Shown here: positions 17,320-25,107 of the stretch, one piece after another | Position numbering within the stretch: the stretch's first letter is position 1 | Layout of the letters: the number at the start of each line of letters is the position of its first letter | Origin: Chersky-840 sp963764205 | GTDB taxonomy: Bacteria; Actinomycetota; Acidimicrobiia; Acidimicrobiales; UBA8190 | Reading direction: 5' to 3' | Length of the DNA stretch: 64,000 bases | Assembly (NCBI GenBank): GCA_963764205.1 | Contig: CAVXRN010000006.1 | Location: forward strand, 682,001-746,000 | Program-made: the position numbers and the translations under genes | Notes under the pieces: generated by a model | Databases searched by the model: none | Told to the model about the DNA's origin: nothing | What the model saw: the letters and a program-made list of their open reading frames with translations, nothing else

Positions 17320-18672
17320 ATGCGATCGACGCGTGTGACCGTCGTCGTCGTCGGCGCCGGGCAAGCCGGTCTGGCGACGAGCCGTCACCTTGCCCTGGAA
17401 GGGCTCGACCACGTCGTGCTCGAACGGGGCGAGGTGGCATCGTCGTGGCGCACCGAGCGCTGGGACTCGCTCAGATTGCTCACCCCCAACTGGATGTGCC
17501 GTCTGCCCGGGTACCAGTACGAAGGGTCGGATCCCGACGGCTACCAGACGGCGGCGGAGACCGCCGGCTGGTTCGAGGACTACGCCGGCCGTATCGGCGC
17601 CCCGGTCCGCACGCGGGTCACGGTGTCGCGCGTGCGGCGGACGGCGGGCGGTTTCGACGTCGCGACGGACGACGGTTGCTACCGTGCCGCGGCCGTCGTC
17701 GTCGCGGCGGGTGCGTCGAGCGACGCGTGGATCCCCGCCGTCGCGGCCGAGCTGCCCGGCCGGATCAACCAGCTGACCGCCATGCGCTACCGGAACCCCG
17801 CACAACTCGACGCCACGGGCGATGTGCTCGTGGTGGGTGCGTCGGCCTCGGGCGTCCAGATCGCGGACGAGCTCCGACGCGCAGGACGGGACGTGACCCT
17901 TGCGGTCGGCGAGCACGTCCGGCTGCCGCGCACCTACCGAGGCCGCGACATCTATTCGTGGCTGGCGGCCGTGGGCCAGCTCGACGAGCGCTACGACGAA
18001 GTCGAGGACATCGAGCGGGCCCGCCGTCACGCCTCGGTGCAACTCGTCGGCAACCCGGCGCGGATGCCGCTCGACCTCAACGTGCTCTGCGCCGCTGGCG
18101 TCGACATCGTCGGCCGGCTCATGCGGGTGTCCGGCGCGGTGGCGCAGTGCTCCGGCGCCATCGCGAGCCTGACGGCGAACGCGGATCTGAAGCAGGCGCG
18201 CCTCCTCCAGCGCATCGACGACTTCGTCACCGAGCACGGGCTCTTGGGTGAGGTGCCCGGGCCCGACCGGCCCGCGCCGACCCACCTGGGTGCGGTCCCC
18301 ACGGAGCTCGACCTCGAGCGGTTCACCACCGTAATTTGGGCCACTGGGTATCGCCCCTCGTATCCGTGGCTGGACCCGGCTGCCTTCGATCGCCGCGGTC
18401 GGATCGCGCACGACGGAGGCGTCTCCCCGGTCCCGGGACTCTATGTGCTCGGGCTCCCATTCCTGCGGCGACGACGCTCGAACCTGATCGCGGGGGTAGG
18501 TGACGACGCGGCCGAGTTGCTCCCGCACCTCCGCACCCACCTCCGCGGTCTTGGCTACCTCGGCGGTGTGGGTCCGCGCCGGGGCGAATACCGATCGTGC
18601 CGGTCAGTCGTCGAGGGAGCGGGCGAGCAATGCGTTCCGGACCCGATGGACCACCGCATCGACAGGGTGTGA
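17320..18672 (+). CDS. FAD/NAD(P)-dependent oxidoreductase (CzcO/flavin monooxygenase-like)
   Basis: A 450-residue flavoprotein. The FAD Rossmann motif VVVGAGQAGLATSRHL lies at about 9-24, a second dinucleotide motif DVLVVGASASGVQIADEL near 168-185, and the ATG motif VIWATGYRPSYPWL near 342. The layout matches group B flavin monooxygenases of the CzcO type, which oxygenate small molecules using NAD(P)H and O2. The C-terminal 23 codons overlap the 3' end of the convergent regulator by 69 bp. The preceding OsmC gene may share its transcript. Confidence 0.85.
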   Translation: MRSTRVTVVVVGAGQAGLATSRHLALEGLDHVVLERGEVASSWRTERWDSLRLLTPNWMCRLPGYQYEGSDPDGYQTAAETAGWFEDYAGRIGAPVRTRVTVSRVRRTAGGFDVATDDGCYRAAAVVVAAGASSDAWIPAVAAELPGRINQLTAMRYRNPAQLDATGDVLVVGASASGVQIADELRRAGRDVTLAVGEHVRLPRTYRGRDIYSWLAAVGQLDERYDEVEDIERARRHASVQLVGNPARMPLDLNVLCAAGVDIVGRLMRVSGAVAQCSGAIASLTANADLKQARLLQRIDDFVTEHGLLGEVPGPDRPAPTHLGAVPTELDLERFTTVIWATGYRPSYPWLDPAAFDRRGRIAHDGGVSPVPGLYVLGLPFLRRRRSNLIAGVGDDAAELLPHLRTHLRGLGYLGGVGPRRGEYRSCRSVVEGAGEQCVPDPMDHRIDRV

Positions 18673-21126
18673 CGCCCCGATCGCCGCCAGTTCAGCAGAG
18701 CGGGCCGAGCCGAGCCCACCCTCGAGCTCGTCACGGGTGGCGAGTGCCACGTCGAGCAACCGTGCCGACATCGGCGTGACGCCGAACATGAAGTGCGCCT
18801 CGATCGCTCCGATCAGTTCCACGGCAAGCTCCGCTTGGCCGATGCGGTGCAGCGCGATGACGCAGCGCGAGAGCGTGTGCCACTGCTGAGCCCACTCGCC
18901 CGAGCGGTACCACAGGTCAACGGTCTCCGCTAACCCCGCGCAACCGCGCCCGAGGTCGCCGAGGTGGACGCGGAATCCTGACGCCTCGGTCAGCGCGAAC
19001 GCGCCCATCCATCGGTTCCCCGCCTTTCGCGCCAGTTCCTCTGCCCTGAGGAAGGCCGTCAGCGCTCCCTCGTCGCTGCGACTGGAGAAGCCTTCGGCCA
19101 CAGCGACCGAGGCGAGGTCGGTCGGGCTGCCGGTCACGGTTGCGAGCCCGCGGGCGCGGGCGATGTAGTTGGCGGCGCTCTCGAGGTCGTCGTTGGCGCT
19201 CAACCCGACCGCCAACATGTAGCACGCGTGCACGATGCGCGACGCGACGCCCGATGCCTCCGCCAACGCCACCTGGCGTTCTGCCGCGTGCAGGGCGCCG
19301 ACGTCGTCGCTCAGGACGAGGAGCGTGTTCCCGAGCGCCCTCTCTGCCAGCCCGCTCGACTCGACGCCGAGACCGTCCTCTAAGGCTCGAGTCTCGTGGG
19401 CGAGCGCGACGGCGAGCTCGAACTCACCGCGGACCCACGCGCCGTAGGCACGGACTCCCGTGAGCACCGGCGCCAGGGGGTGTTCGAGGACGTCCTGGGT
19501 CCGAGAAGCGGCGTCCGCCCAGGCGAACAGCTCATAGCGCATGGCCCGCATGGCGAACTCCCGCGACGACACGATGAGGCCGAGGGCGGTGTCGAGGTCC
19601 CCGGTGTCGAGGGCGAAGCGCTGCGCGGCGCGGAGGTCCGCGAACGACGCGTCGGCCACCTCGATCGCCTGCGGCTCGCGCGGCGTGCGAATCTCCTCCT
19701 CCACGAAGCGCGCCAGCGCGGCGAAGCGCGCGGCGTGCGACCCGAAGACCTCGGCGCGACGGTCGTAGCTCATGCGGCTCCGGCCGTACTCACGAAGGGT
19801 CTCGAGCAGCTCGTACCGGGTGCCGCCGCCGGTGGGGCGGCGAACCGACACCATGGAGCGCTCGACCAGGCGCGTGAGCAAGTCGAGCGCGTCGCCCGAG
19901 CGGCACGCCGACTCGGCCGAGGCGAGGTCGAAGGGCCCGGCGAAGACGGCGAGGGCGCTGAACAGCTCCTGCTCCTCGGGCGCGAGCAGGTCGTAGGACC
20001 AGCTGATGGCGTCCTCCATCGTCCGGTGGCGGGGGTCGCCCCCACGGCGGGAGGCTTTCAGCAGACTGAAGCGTGCATCGAGGCGCGACGCGATCTCTGC
20101 CAGGTCGATCGTCCGGGCCCGTGCCGCGGCGAGCTCGATGGCGAGCGGGATCCCGTCGAGGCGCCGGCAGATCTCGACGACCGAACTCGCGTTCTGCTCG
20201 CTGAGCTCGAATCCCGGATCGGACGCGCCTGCTCGTTCGACGAAGAGCGCCACCGCAGGGGCGCTCTCGAGGCCACCCCCGGCGAGGGCCCCGGCCCCTG
20301 CGTCTCCTGTCGAGAGGGGGTCGACCGACCACACTTGTTCCCCGGGAAGTCCGAGCGGCTCGCGAGAGGTTGCCAGGATGGAGACGGCCGGCGCCTCCCG
20401 GACGATCCGGCCGACGAGTGACGCCACGGGCTCGACGAGGTGCTCACAGTTGTCGAGCACGATGAGTGAACGTCGCAGCCGTAGTGTCTCGATGATTGCG
20501 TCTCCGATGGAGCTGCCACGTCGGACATTGATGTCGATCGCGGTCGCGACGGCCTCGAGTGTGGCGTCTTCGTCGCCGACGGCGACGAGCTCGACCAGCT
20601 TCACCCCGTCGGGGTAGCCCTCGGCGACGCGGCGCGCCAGTTCCGAGCCCACCGACGTCTTGCCGACGCCTCCGGGACCGACGAGGGTGATGAGGCGGTG
20701 CTCCCGGAGCGCGGCCGCGAGTCGCTCGAGGAGCGACTCGCGGCCGATGAGTGTTTGCATCGCGGCGGGGAGCGCTGGCTCTGGCGGTGGTGGCCTGTGT
20801 TCAACCGCGGGTTGCTCGATCGTCTCGATGGTCGCGATGAACTCGTAGCCCTTGCCGTGGACGGTTCGGATAATGGCCTGGCGGCTGCCGTCGTCCCCGA
20901 GCGCCTGGCGCACCGACTTGATGCGCGTCGTGAGCGCCGACTCGCTCACGAAACGGTCGCCCCAGACGTCGTCGAGGAGTTGCTCCTTGCGAACCACCTC
21001 ACCCCGGTGCTCGACGAGGTAGCAGAGCACGTCGAACGCTTGTGGCTCGAGCTTCACCTCGCGACCCTCGCGGCGAAGGGTGACCCGGGCCACGTCCAGC
21101 TCGCAGTTTGCAAAGCGAAGGATCAC
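18604..21126 (-). CDS. Winged-helix / NB-ARC-type ATPase transcriptional regulator
   Basis: An 840-residue protein from a GTG at 21126. Residues 1-100 are an OmpR/PhoB-type winged helix (LRFANCELDVARVTLRR; VRKEQLLDDVWGDRFVSESA; IIRTVHGKGYEFIA). An ATPase follows with P-loop GPGGVGKT (150-157), LRRSLIVLDNCEHLVEP as the Walker B region, and RRLDGIPLAIELAAARAR, typical of AfsR-like STAND ATPases. The rest is helical repeat (TPR-like). It lacks the BTAD domain of SARP regulators. Such proteins couple ATP binding to ligand-triggered transcription; the target is not evident. It overlaps the convergent oxidoreductase by 69 bp. Confidence 0.88.
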   Translation of the reverse strand: MILRFANCELDVARVTLRREGREVKLEPQAFDVLCYLVEHRGEVVRKEQLLDDVWGDRFVSESALTTRIKSVRQALGDDGSRQAIIRTVHGKGYEFIATIETIEQPAVEHRPPPPEPALPAAMQTLIGRESLLERLAAALREHRLITLVGPGGVGKTSVGSELARRVAEGYPDGVKLVELVAVGDEDATLEAVATAIDINVRRGSSIGDAIIETLRLRRSLIVLDNCEHLVEPVASLVGRIVREAPAVSILATSREPLGLPGEQVWSVDPLSTGDAGAGALAGGGLESAPAVALFVERAGASDPGFELSEQNASSVVEICRRLDGIPLAIELAAARARTIDLAEIASRLDARFSLLKASRRGGDPRHRTMEDAISWSYDLLAPEEQELFSALAVFAGPFDLASAESACRSGDALDLLTRLVERSMVSVRRPTGGGTRYELLETLREYGRSRMSYDRRAEVFGSHAARFAALARFVEEEIRTPREPQAIEVADASFADLRAAQRFALDTGDLDTALGLIVSSREFAMRAMRYELFAWADAASRTQDVLEHPLAPVLTGVRAYGAWVRGEFELAVALAHETRALEDGLGVESSGLAERALGNTLLVLSDDVGALHAAERQVALAEASGVASRIVHACYMLAVGLSANDDLESAANYIARARGLATVTGSPTDLASVAVAEGFSSRSDEGALTAFLRAEELARKAGNRWMGAFALTEASGFRVHLGDLGRGCAGLAETVDLWYRSGEWAQQWHTLSRCVIALHRIGQAELAVELIGAIEAHFMFGVTPMSARLLDVALATRDELEGGLGSARSAELAAIGASHPVDAVVHRVRNALLARSLDD

Positions 21127-21295
21127 GTGCGCACGTCCCCGACGCTCGTCATTGGTCTTGCGCAGCGCCGCCGCCCCTGGATGCCCGGAGCGAACCAGAC
21201 TCACGCCTGATATCGGTGTGTTGCTTTGTTCACCGAAGTCTAATCCTCTGACACTCGTGCACGCCTTTTCGATCCCATGAGGCCGTCTTGTGCCG

Positions 21296-22093
21296 TTACG
21301 CCGGGTCTGCCGCTCGGCGTCGGTCGTAGAGGCGCGTGGCCCAGAGGTAGGAGAACGCGGCAATGCCGAGGCTCCAGCCGATGGCAACCAAGGCACGACT
21401 GCCGGTGGTCGTACCGGTGAGCAATCCGCGCACGGTGTCGACGACGGGGGAGAACGGCTCGTACTGGGAGAACTGCCGGAGACCTTCGGGCATGGTGGCC
21501 GTGCGTACGAATCCGCTGCCGAGGAAGGGCAGCAGGATCAGGAACATGGGGGTGTTGCTGGCCGTCTCGACGCTCTTGGCGGCCAGGCCCAGAGCCACGG
21601 CCAGCCAGATCAGGGCGAACGCGAACAAGGCCAGCATTCCGAACGTGGCCAGCCACGCGAGAGGCCCGGCTGTGGTGCGGAATCCGAGACCGAATGCGAC
21701 TCCGATCAGGACGACCAGCGCGGCCAGGGTTTGGATCAGGCTGCCGAGCACGTGACCCGTGAGGACCGACGCGCGGGCGATGGCCATGGTCCGGAACCGG
21801 TCGATGATGCCTCCGGTCATGTCCATGGCGACCATGATCGCAGTGCCCTGGACGGCCGCGGCCACCGTGACCAGCAGCACCCCCGGTACGACGTAGTCGA
21901 GGTAGGCGCGGCGTCCATCAAGAGCCCCGAGGCCGGCGCCGAGCTGGCCGCCAAGGACATAGACGAAGAGCAACAGGAAGACGATGGGCATCCCGATGAG
22001 CATCAGCGTCATCGACGGATAGCGCAGTTGGTGCTTGAGGTTTCGTCGCAGCATGGTGCGCGTATCGCTGACCGTGTACGCCATCGTGGTCAC
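21296..22093 (-). CDS. ABC-2 type (DrrB-like) exporter permease
   Basis: A 265-residue membrane protein with six hydrophobic segments. The start MAYTVSDTRTMLRRNLKHQL and LRYPSMTLMLIGMPIVFLLL match DrrB-type permeases of multidrug exporters. A GTG at 22093 overlaps the ATPase stop as GTGA; ATG 22084 is the alternative. The motif DMTGGIIDRFRTMAIARASV is the conserved cytoplasmic loop of this family. It pairs with the ATPase encoded just upstream. Confidence 0.9.
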   Translation of the reverse strand: MTTMAYTVSDTRTMLRRNLKHQLRYPSMTLMLIGMPIVFLLLFVYVLGGQLGAGLGALDGRRAYLDYVVPGVLLVTVAAAVQGTAIMVAMDMTGGIIDRFRTMAIARASVLTGHVLGSLIQTLAALVVLIGVAFGLGFRTTAGPLAWLATFGMLALFAFALIWLAVALGLAAKSVETASNTPMFLILLPFLGSGFVRTATMPEGLRQFSQYEPFSPVVDTVRGLLTGTTTGSRALVAIGWSLGIAAFSYLWATRLYDRRRAADPA

Positions 22094-23073
22094 TGCTGCG
22101 CTACTCCTGTTGGTGTCGAGCGCTCGTCGAGCGGACCGGAGATGTGGCTGCCCGTGACGGCCAGGAACACGTCGTCGAGATCGGGGTTGTGGATCGACAG
22201 CTGCTCGACGTCGAGCGCCGCTTCGTGGAGCTGATTGAGGAGGTCCCGGAGTGAGTCGACGGTGCCGTCCGCAGGCACGTGAAGGGTGAGTTGGTCGGGG
22301 ACGGCGGCGCCCGCCGGCAGGAGCTGGGCGGCCGAGCGCAGCACCCGCAGGTCGGCGAATTGGAGCCGGAGGTGACCGCCGGGCATCCGGCTCTTGAGCT
22401 CGGCCGGGGTGCCTTCCGCCACGATCCGCCCCTGGTCGAGCACCGCGATCCGATCTGCCAACTGGTCGGCCTCGTCGAGGTACTGCGTGGTCAGGAGGAT
22501 CGTCACTCCGTCGGAGGCTAGGTCGCGGATGATGTGCCACATGGTGCGGCGACTGCGCGGGTCCAAGCCCGTCGTGGGCTCGTCGAGGAAGATCACCCGG
22601 GGTAGCGTGACGAGAGTCATGGCGAGGTCGAGTCGCCGTCGCATCCCGCCCGAGTAGATCGACAGTGGCTTGTCGGCGGCGTCGGTGAGCTCGAAGCGTT
22701 CCAACAACTCGGTCACGCGCCGCCGCCCGGCTTCGCGGCCGAGATGGCGGAGGTCGGCCATCAACTGCAAGTTCTCCGCTCCCGTGAGCAGGTTGTCCAC
22801 GGCGGAGAATTGGCCGGTGACGCCGATGACTCCGCGCACGCCGTCGGGGTCCGTGACCACGTCATGACCGGCGATGCGCATCGAACCCGAATCGGCCGGG
22901 ATCAAGGTGGACAGGATGCGGACCATCGTGGTCTTGCCGGCTCCGTTGGGACCAAGGAGCGAAACGATCGTTCCCTCTTCGACCTCCAGGCTCACCGAGT
23001 CGAGCACGAGATGGTCGCCGAAGGCCTTGCACACGTCGCGGGCCACGATCCCCGACGCGTCGTGGTGCGTCAT
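22090..23073 (-). CDS. ABC exporter ATP-binding protein (DrrA-like)
   Basis: A 327-residue ATPase: Walker A GPNGAGKT (41-48), GVTGQFSAVDNLLTGAENL, signature YSGGMRRRLDLAMTLV, Walker B VIFLDEPTTGLDPRSR. VTGQFSAVD is the Q-loop wording of the daunorubicin/antibiotic exporter group, and a C-terminal extension of about 90 residues is also typical. The ATG overlaps the regulator stop as ATGA (23070-23073). With the downstream permease it forms a two-component drug or metabolite exporter. Confidence 0.92.
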   Translation of the reverse strand: MTHHDASGIVARDVCKAFGDHLVLDSVSLEVEEGTIVSLLGPNGAGKTTMVRILSTLIPADSGSMRIAGHDVVTDPDGVRGVIGVTGQFSAVDNLLTGAENLQLMADLRHLGREAGRRRVTELLERFELTDAADKPLSIYSGGMRRRLDLAMTLVTLPRVIFLDEPTTGLDPRSRRTMWHIIRDLASDGVTILLTTQYLDEADQLADRIAVLDQGRIVAEGTPAELKSRMPGGHLRLQFADLRVLRSAAQLLPAGAAVPDQLTLHVPADGTVDSLRDLLNQLHEAALDVEQLSIHNPDLDDVFLAVTGSHISGPLDERSTPTGVAQQ

Positions 23074-23591
23074 GACGCCCCACCCCCTCGATGCGCGTCC
23101 GGGGGGTCTGGGAGCTCGCCCGCGGCGTGAAGCGCCTCGCGCAGCTGTTTCCACTCCTTTTCGAGTACCGGAAGTCGATCCACCAAGAAGTCGGCGAAAG
23201 AAGCCCATTCGAGCAATACGGCTCGCCGCTCGGGCGGGGCGTCGGAGAGGAGCCGGAGACCTTCTCGGGCCAGCTCCCCCTGTTCCTGGTACTCAGTGAG
23301 GTCGAATCCCATCGCTCGGGGCGACGACAGGTCGATGTACACACGGTCCATTCGTTCACCCGCCGCCCGGGACCGCCGGATGAGTCCGAGGTTCTCCAAG
23401 GAGTTCACCGCACCGGCAATGGCGCTTCTGCTGGCCAGCAGGGCCTCGGCCAACTCGCTGACGCTCTGCTCGCGCGGCTCGCACACCGCCAGGTAGCCGA
23501 GCAGCCGTCCCACCATCGGGGCCATCCCGTACCGGCGGGCATAAAAGCGACCGGCGTGGTCGGCGAACGTGATCTCGCCATCACTGGGCAC
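23070..23591 (-). CDS. GbsR/MarR-type winged-helix regulator of the DrrAB-like exporter
   Basis: A 173-residue protein from GTG 23591, starting VPSDGEITFADHAGRFYARR. The wHTH lies at about 45-95 (SVSELAEALLASRSAIAGAV; SLENLGLIRR), and a helical tail ends LPVLEKEWKQLREALHAAGE. This is the GbsR-like branch of MarR proteins often fused into DrrAB operons. A TTG at 23627 is a possible longer start but lies within the inverted repeat at 23613-23644, which is the likely autoregulatory site. Confidence 0.85.
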   Translation of the reverse strand: MPSDGEITFADHAGRFYARRYGMAPMVGRLLGYLAVCEPREQSVSELAEALLASRSAIAGAVNSLENLGLIRRSRAAGERMDRVYIDLSSPRAMGFDLTEYQEQGELAREGLRLLSDAPPERRAVLLEWASFADFLVDRLPVLEKEWKQLREALHAAGELPDPPDAHRGGGAS

Positions 23592-23612
23592 GTCTCCGAC
23601 CTTACACAGTCT

Positions 23613-23644
23613 CCTGAGAAAACACAAATATGTGGAATCTCAGG
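23613..23644. promoter_or_regulatory. 32-bp inverted repeat upstream of the MarR/GbsR gene
   Basis: CCTGAGA and CACA on the left are mirrored by TGTG and TCTCAGG on the right around the centre at 23628/23629, with only three inner mismatched pairs. It sits 22 bp upstream of the regulator GTG, in the divergent region shared with the SRPBCC gene. It fits a dimeric MarR-type operator. Confidence 0.55.
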
Positions 23645-23702
23645 TTCACCGGGTCGGTTCGCAGTGGCCGTTCACGCCTCCCGGCTTGACGCGCACCCCA
23701 AT

Positions 23703-23739
23703 GGCTGCCTAACGTTAGGTAGCCAAATGGCTGCGTAAC
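23703..23739. promoter_or_regulatory. Palindrome plus repeated half-site upstream of the SRPBCC/ArsR operon
   Basis: A 22-bp palindrome (23703-23724; centre TAACGTTA, one mismatched pair) is followed by a second copy of its left half: ATGGCTGCSTAAC occurs at 23701-23713 and 23727-23739. It ends just before the GAGGAGG ribosome site of the gene at 23753. The probable ligand is the ArsR-type protein encoded second in this operon. Confidence 0.55.
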
Positions 23740-23752
23740 AGAGGAGGATCAA

Positions 23753-24190
23753 GTGCCGGACATCAGACATCGCGTAGTGATCTCAGCCCCGCTCGGACGT
23801 GTGTACGAGGCAGTGGCCACGACGGCAGGGATCTCCGAGTGGTGGACCCGAGGTGGCGTCCGAGGGGACTCGAGCGAGGGGTCCAAACTCCAATTCTTCT
23901 TCGGTCAGCCCGAGCCGGCCGCCGTCATGGAGGTCACCTCGCTGGACCCCGATGGGCATGTGCACTGGAACTGCATCGAGGGCGCCGACGAGTGGGTGGG
24001 GACCACACTCGCCTTCGACCTCACGTCGAAGGACGGCGAGACGGTGGTGCTGTTCACCCACGCCGGCTGGCGAAGCCCCAGCGAGTTCATGGCACACTGC
24101 AGCGCCAGGTGGGCCTACTTCCTCCTGAGTCTCAAGAGCCTCCTGGAGACCGGCACGGGCACCCCCTTCCCCGAGGACCTGAAGTTCTGA
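23753..24190 (+). CDS. SRPBCC (AHSA1-like) domain protein
   Basis: A 145-residue START-like protein from GTG 23753, preceded by GAGGAGG. HRVVISAPLGRVYEAVATTA and EWWTRGGV open the fold; FMAHCSARWAYFLLSLKSLL is the closing helix. It is followed after about 20 bp by an ArsR-SRPBCC fusion, so two SRPBCC domains are made from one transcript. A lipophilic ligand or aromatase-like role is possible, but no activity is known for this subgroup. Confidence 0.88.
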   Translation: MPDIRHRVVISAPLGRVYEAVATTAGISEWWTRGGVRGDSSEGSKLQFFFGQPEPAAVMEVTSLDPDGHVHWNCIEGADEWVGTTLAFDLTSKDGETVVLFTHAGWRSPSEFMAHCSARWAYFLLSLKSLLETGTGTPFPEDLKF

Positions 24191-24210
24191 CGGCTGGAGT
24201 GGAGCCGAAC

Positions 24211-25020
24211 GTGGTCGATGTCTTCAAGGCGCTCGCCGACCCCAGTCGCCGCCACCTGCTGGATCGCCTCAACGATCGGAACGGACAGAGTCTTCGGGAG
24301 CTCTCCGAAGGTTTGGACATGGCCCGTCAGTCGGTCAGCAAGCACCTGGACATCCTCGAGGCAGCCAACCTCGTGACGACAATTCGCCAGGGTCGGGAGA
24401 AGCTCCACTATCTCAACGCTGCACCGATCAACGAGATCGCTGAACGCTGGATACATCGCTACGACCGAGAACGAGTCCGAGCACTCTCGGACCTCAAACG
24501 AGCTCTGGAGGAAACGCCGATGGACAAACTGGAATTCGTCTATACGACCTACATCAGGACCACGCCTGAACGCCTGTGGCAGGCCCTGACCGAACCGTCG
24601 TTCACGCGTCGCTGGTGGCAGACCACCTTCGAAACGGACTGGAAGGTGGGATCACCCATGATCTGGGACAACAACGGCGTCATCATCGCCGACCCGGAAC
24701 AGGTCGTCCTCGAGTCCGATCCGTACCGGAGACTCGCCTACAGCTGGCACACCTTCACGCCCGAGCTCAATGAGCGCATCCAAATCGAAGACGAGGTGTT
24801 CGCAAAGCTTGCAACCGAACGTCGCTCACGAGTCGCGTTCGACATCGAGCCGGTCGGGGACATGACCAAGCTCACCGTCGTGCATGATGACTTCGAGCCT
24901 GGAAGCACCGCTGCAACGATGGTGAGGAACGGTTGGCCCGTGTTCGTGTCCAGTCTGAAGACGCTTCTCGAGACGGGTGAGCCCCTCGCTTCGACTCGGG
25001 GCGATCGCACGGCGAAGTGA
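24211..25020 (+). CDS. ArsR-SRPBCC fusion regulator
   Basis: A 269-residue two-domain protein. Residues 1-90 are an ArsR wHTH (VFKALADPSRRHLLDRL; MARQSVSKHLDILEAANLVT), followed by YDRERVRALSDLKRALEE and an SRPBCC domain from about 105 (MDKLEFVYTTYIRTTPERLW to the closing WPVFVSSLKTLLE). GTG 24211 has GGAG 6 nt upstream; GTG 24199 is an alternative. Fusing the repressor to the ligand-binding fold suggests the SRPBCC part is the sensor. Probably autoregulated through 23703-23739. Confidence 0.87.
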   Translation: MVDVFKALADPSRRHLLDRLNDRNGQSLRELSEGLDMARQSVSKHLDILEAANLVTTIRQGREKLHYLNAAPINEIAERWIHRYDRERVRALSDLKRALEETPMDKLEFVYTTYIRTTPERLWQALTEPSFTRRWWQTTFETDWKVGSPMIWDNNGVIIADPEQVVLESDPYRRLAYSWHTFTPELNERIQIEDEVFAKLATERRSRVAFDIEPVGDMTKLTVVHDDFEPGSTAATMVRNGWPVFVSSLKTLLETGEPLASTRGDRTAK

Positions 25021-25107
25021 ACAGCCGCCGACCAGTTTCCACCTTGCCGACCGACAGAGGCCCTCAGCCCTCGTCCACGGTGTTCGGGTGGGGGAGCCCG
25101 ATCGCTT

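Noticed and set aside
16477..18540. 687-codon minus-strand open frame
   Set aside because: It is antisense to the OsmC and flavin oxidoreductase genes, with no recognisable domain.
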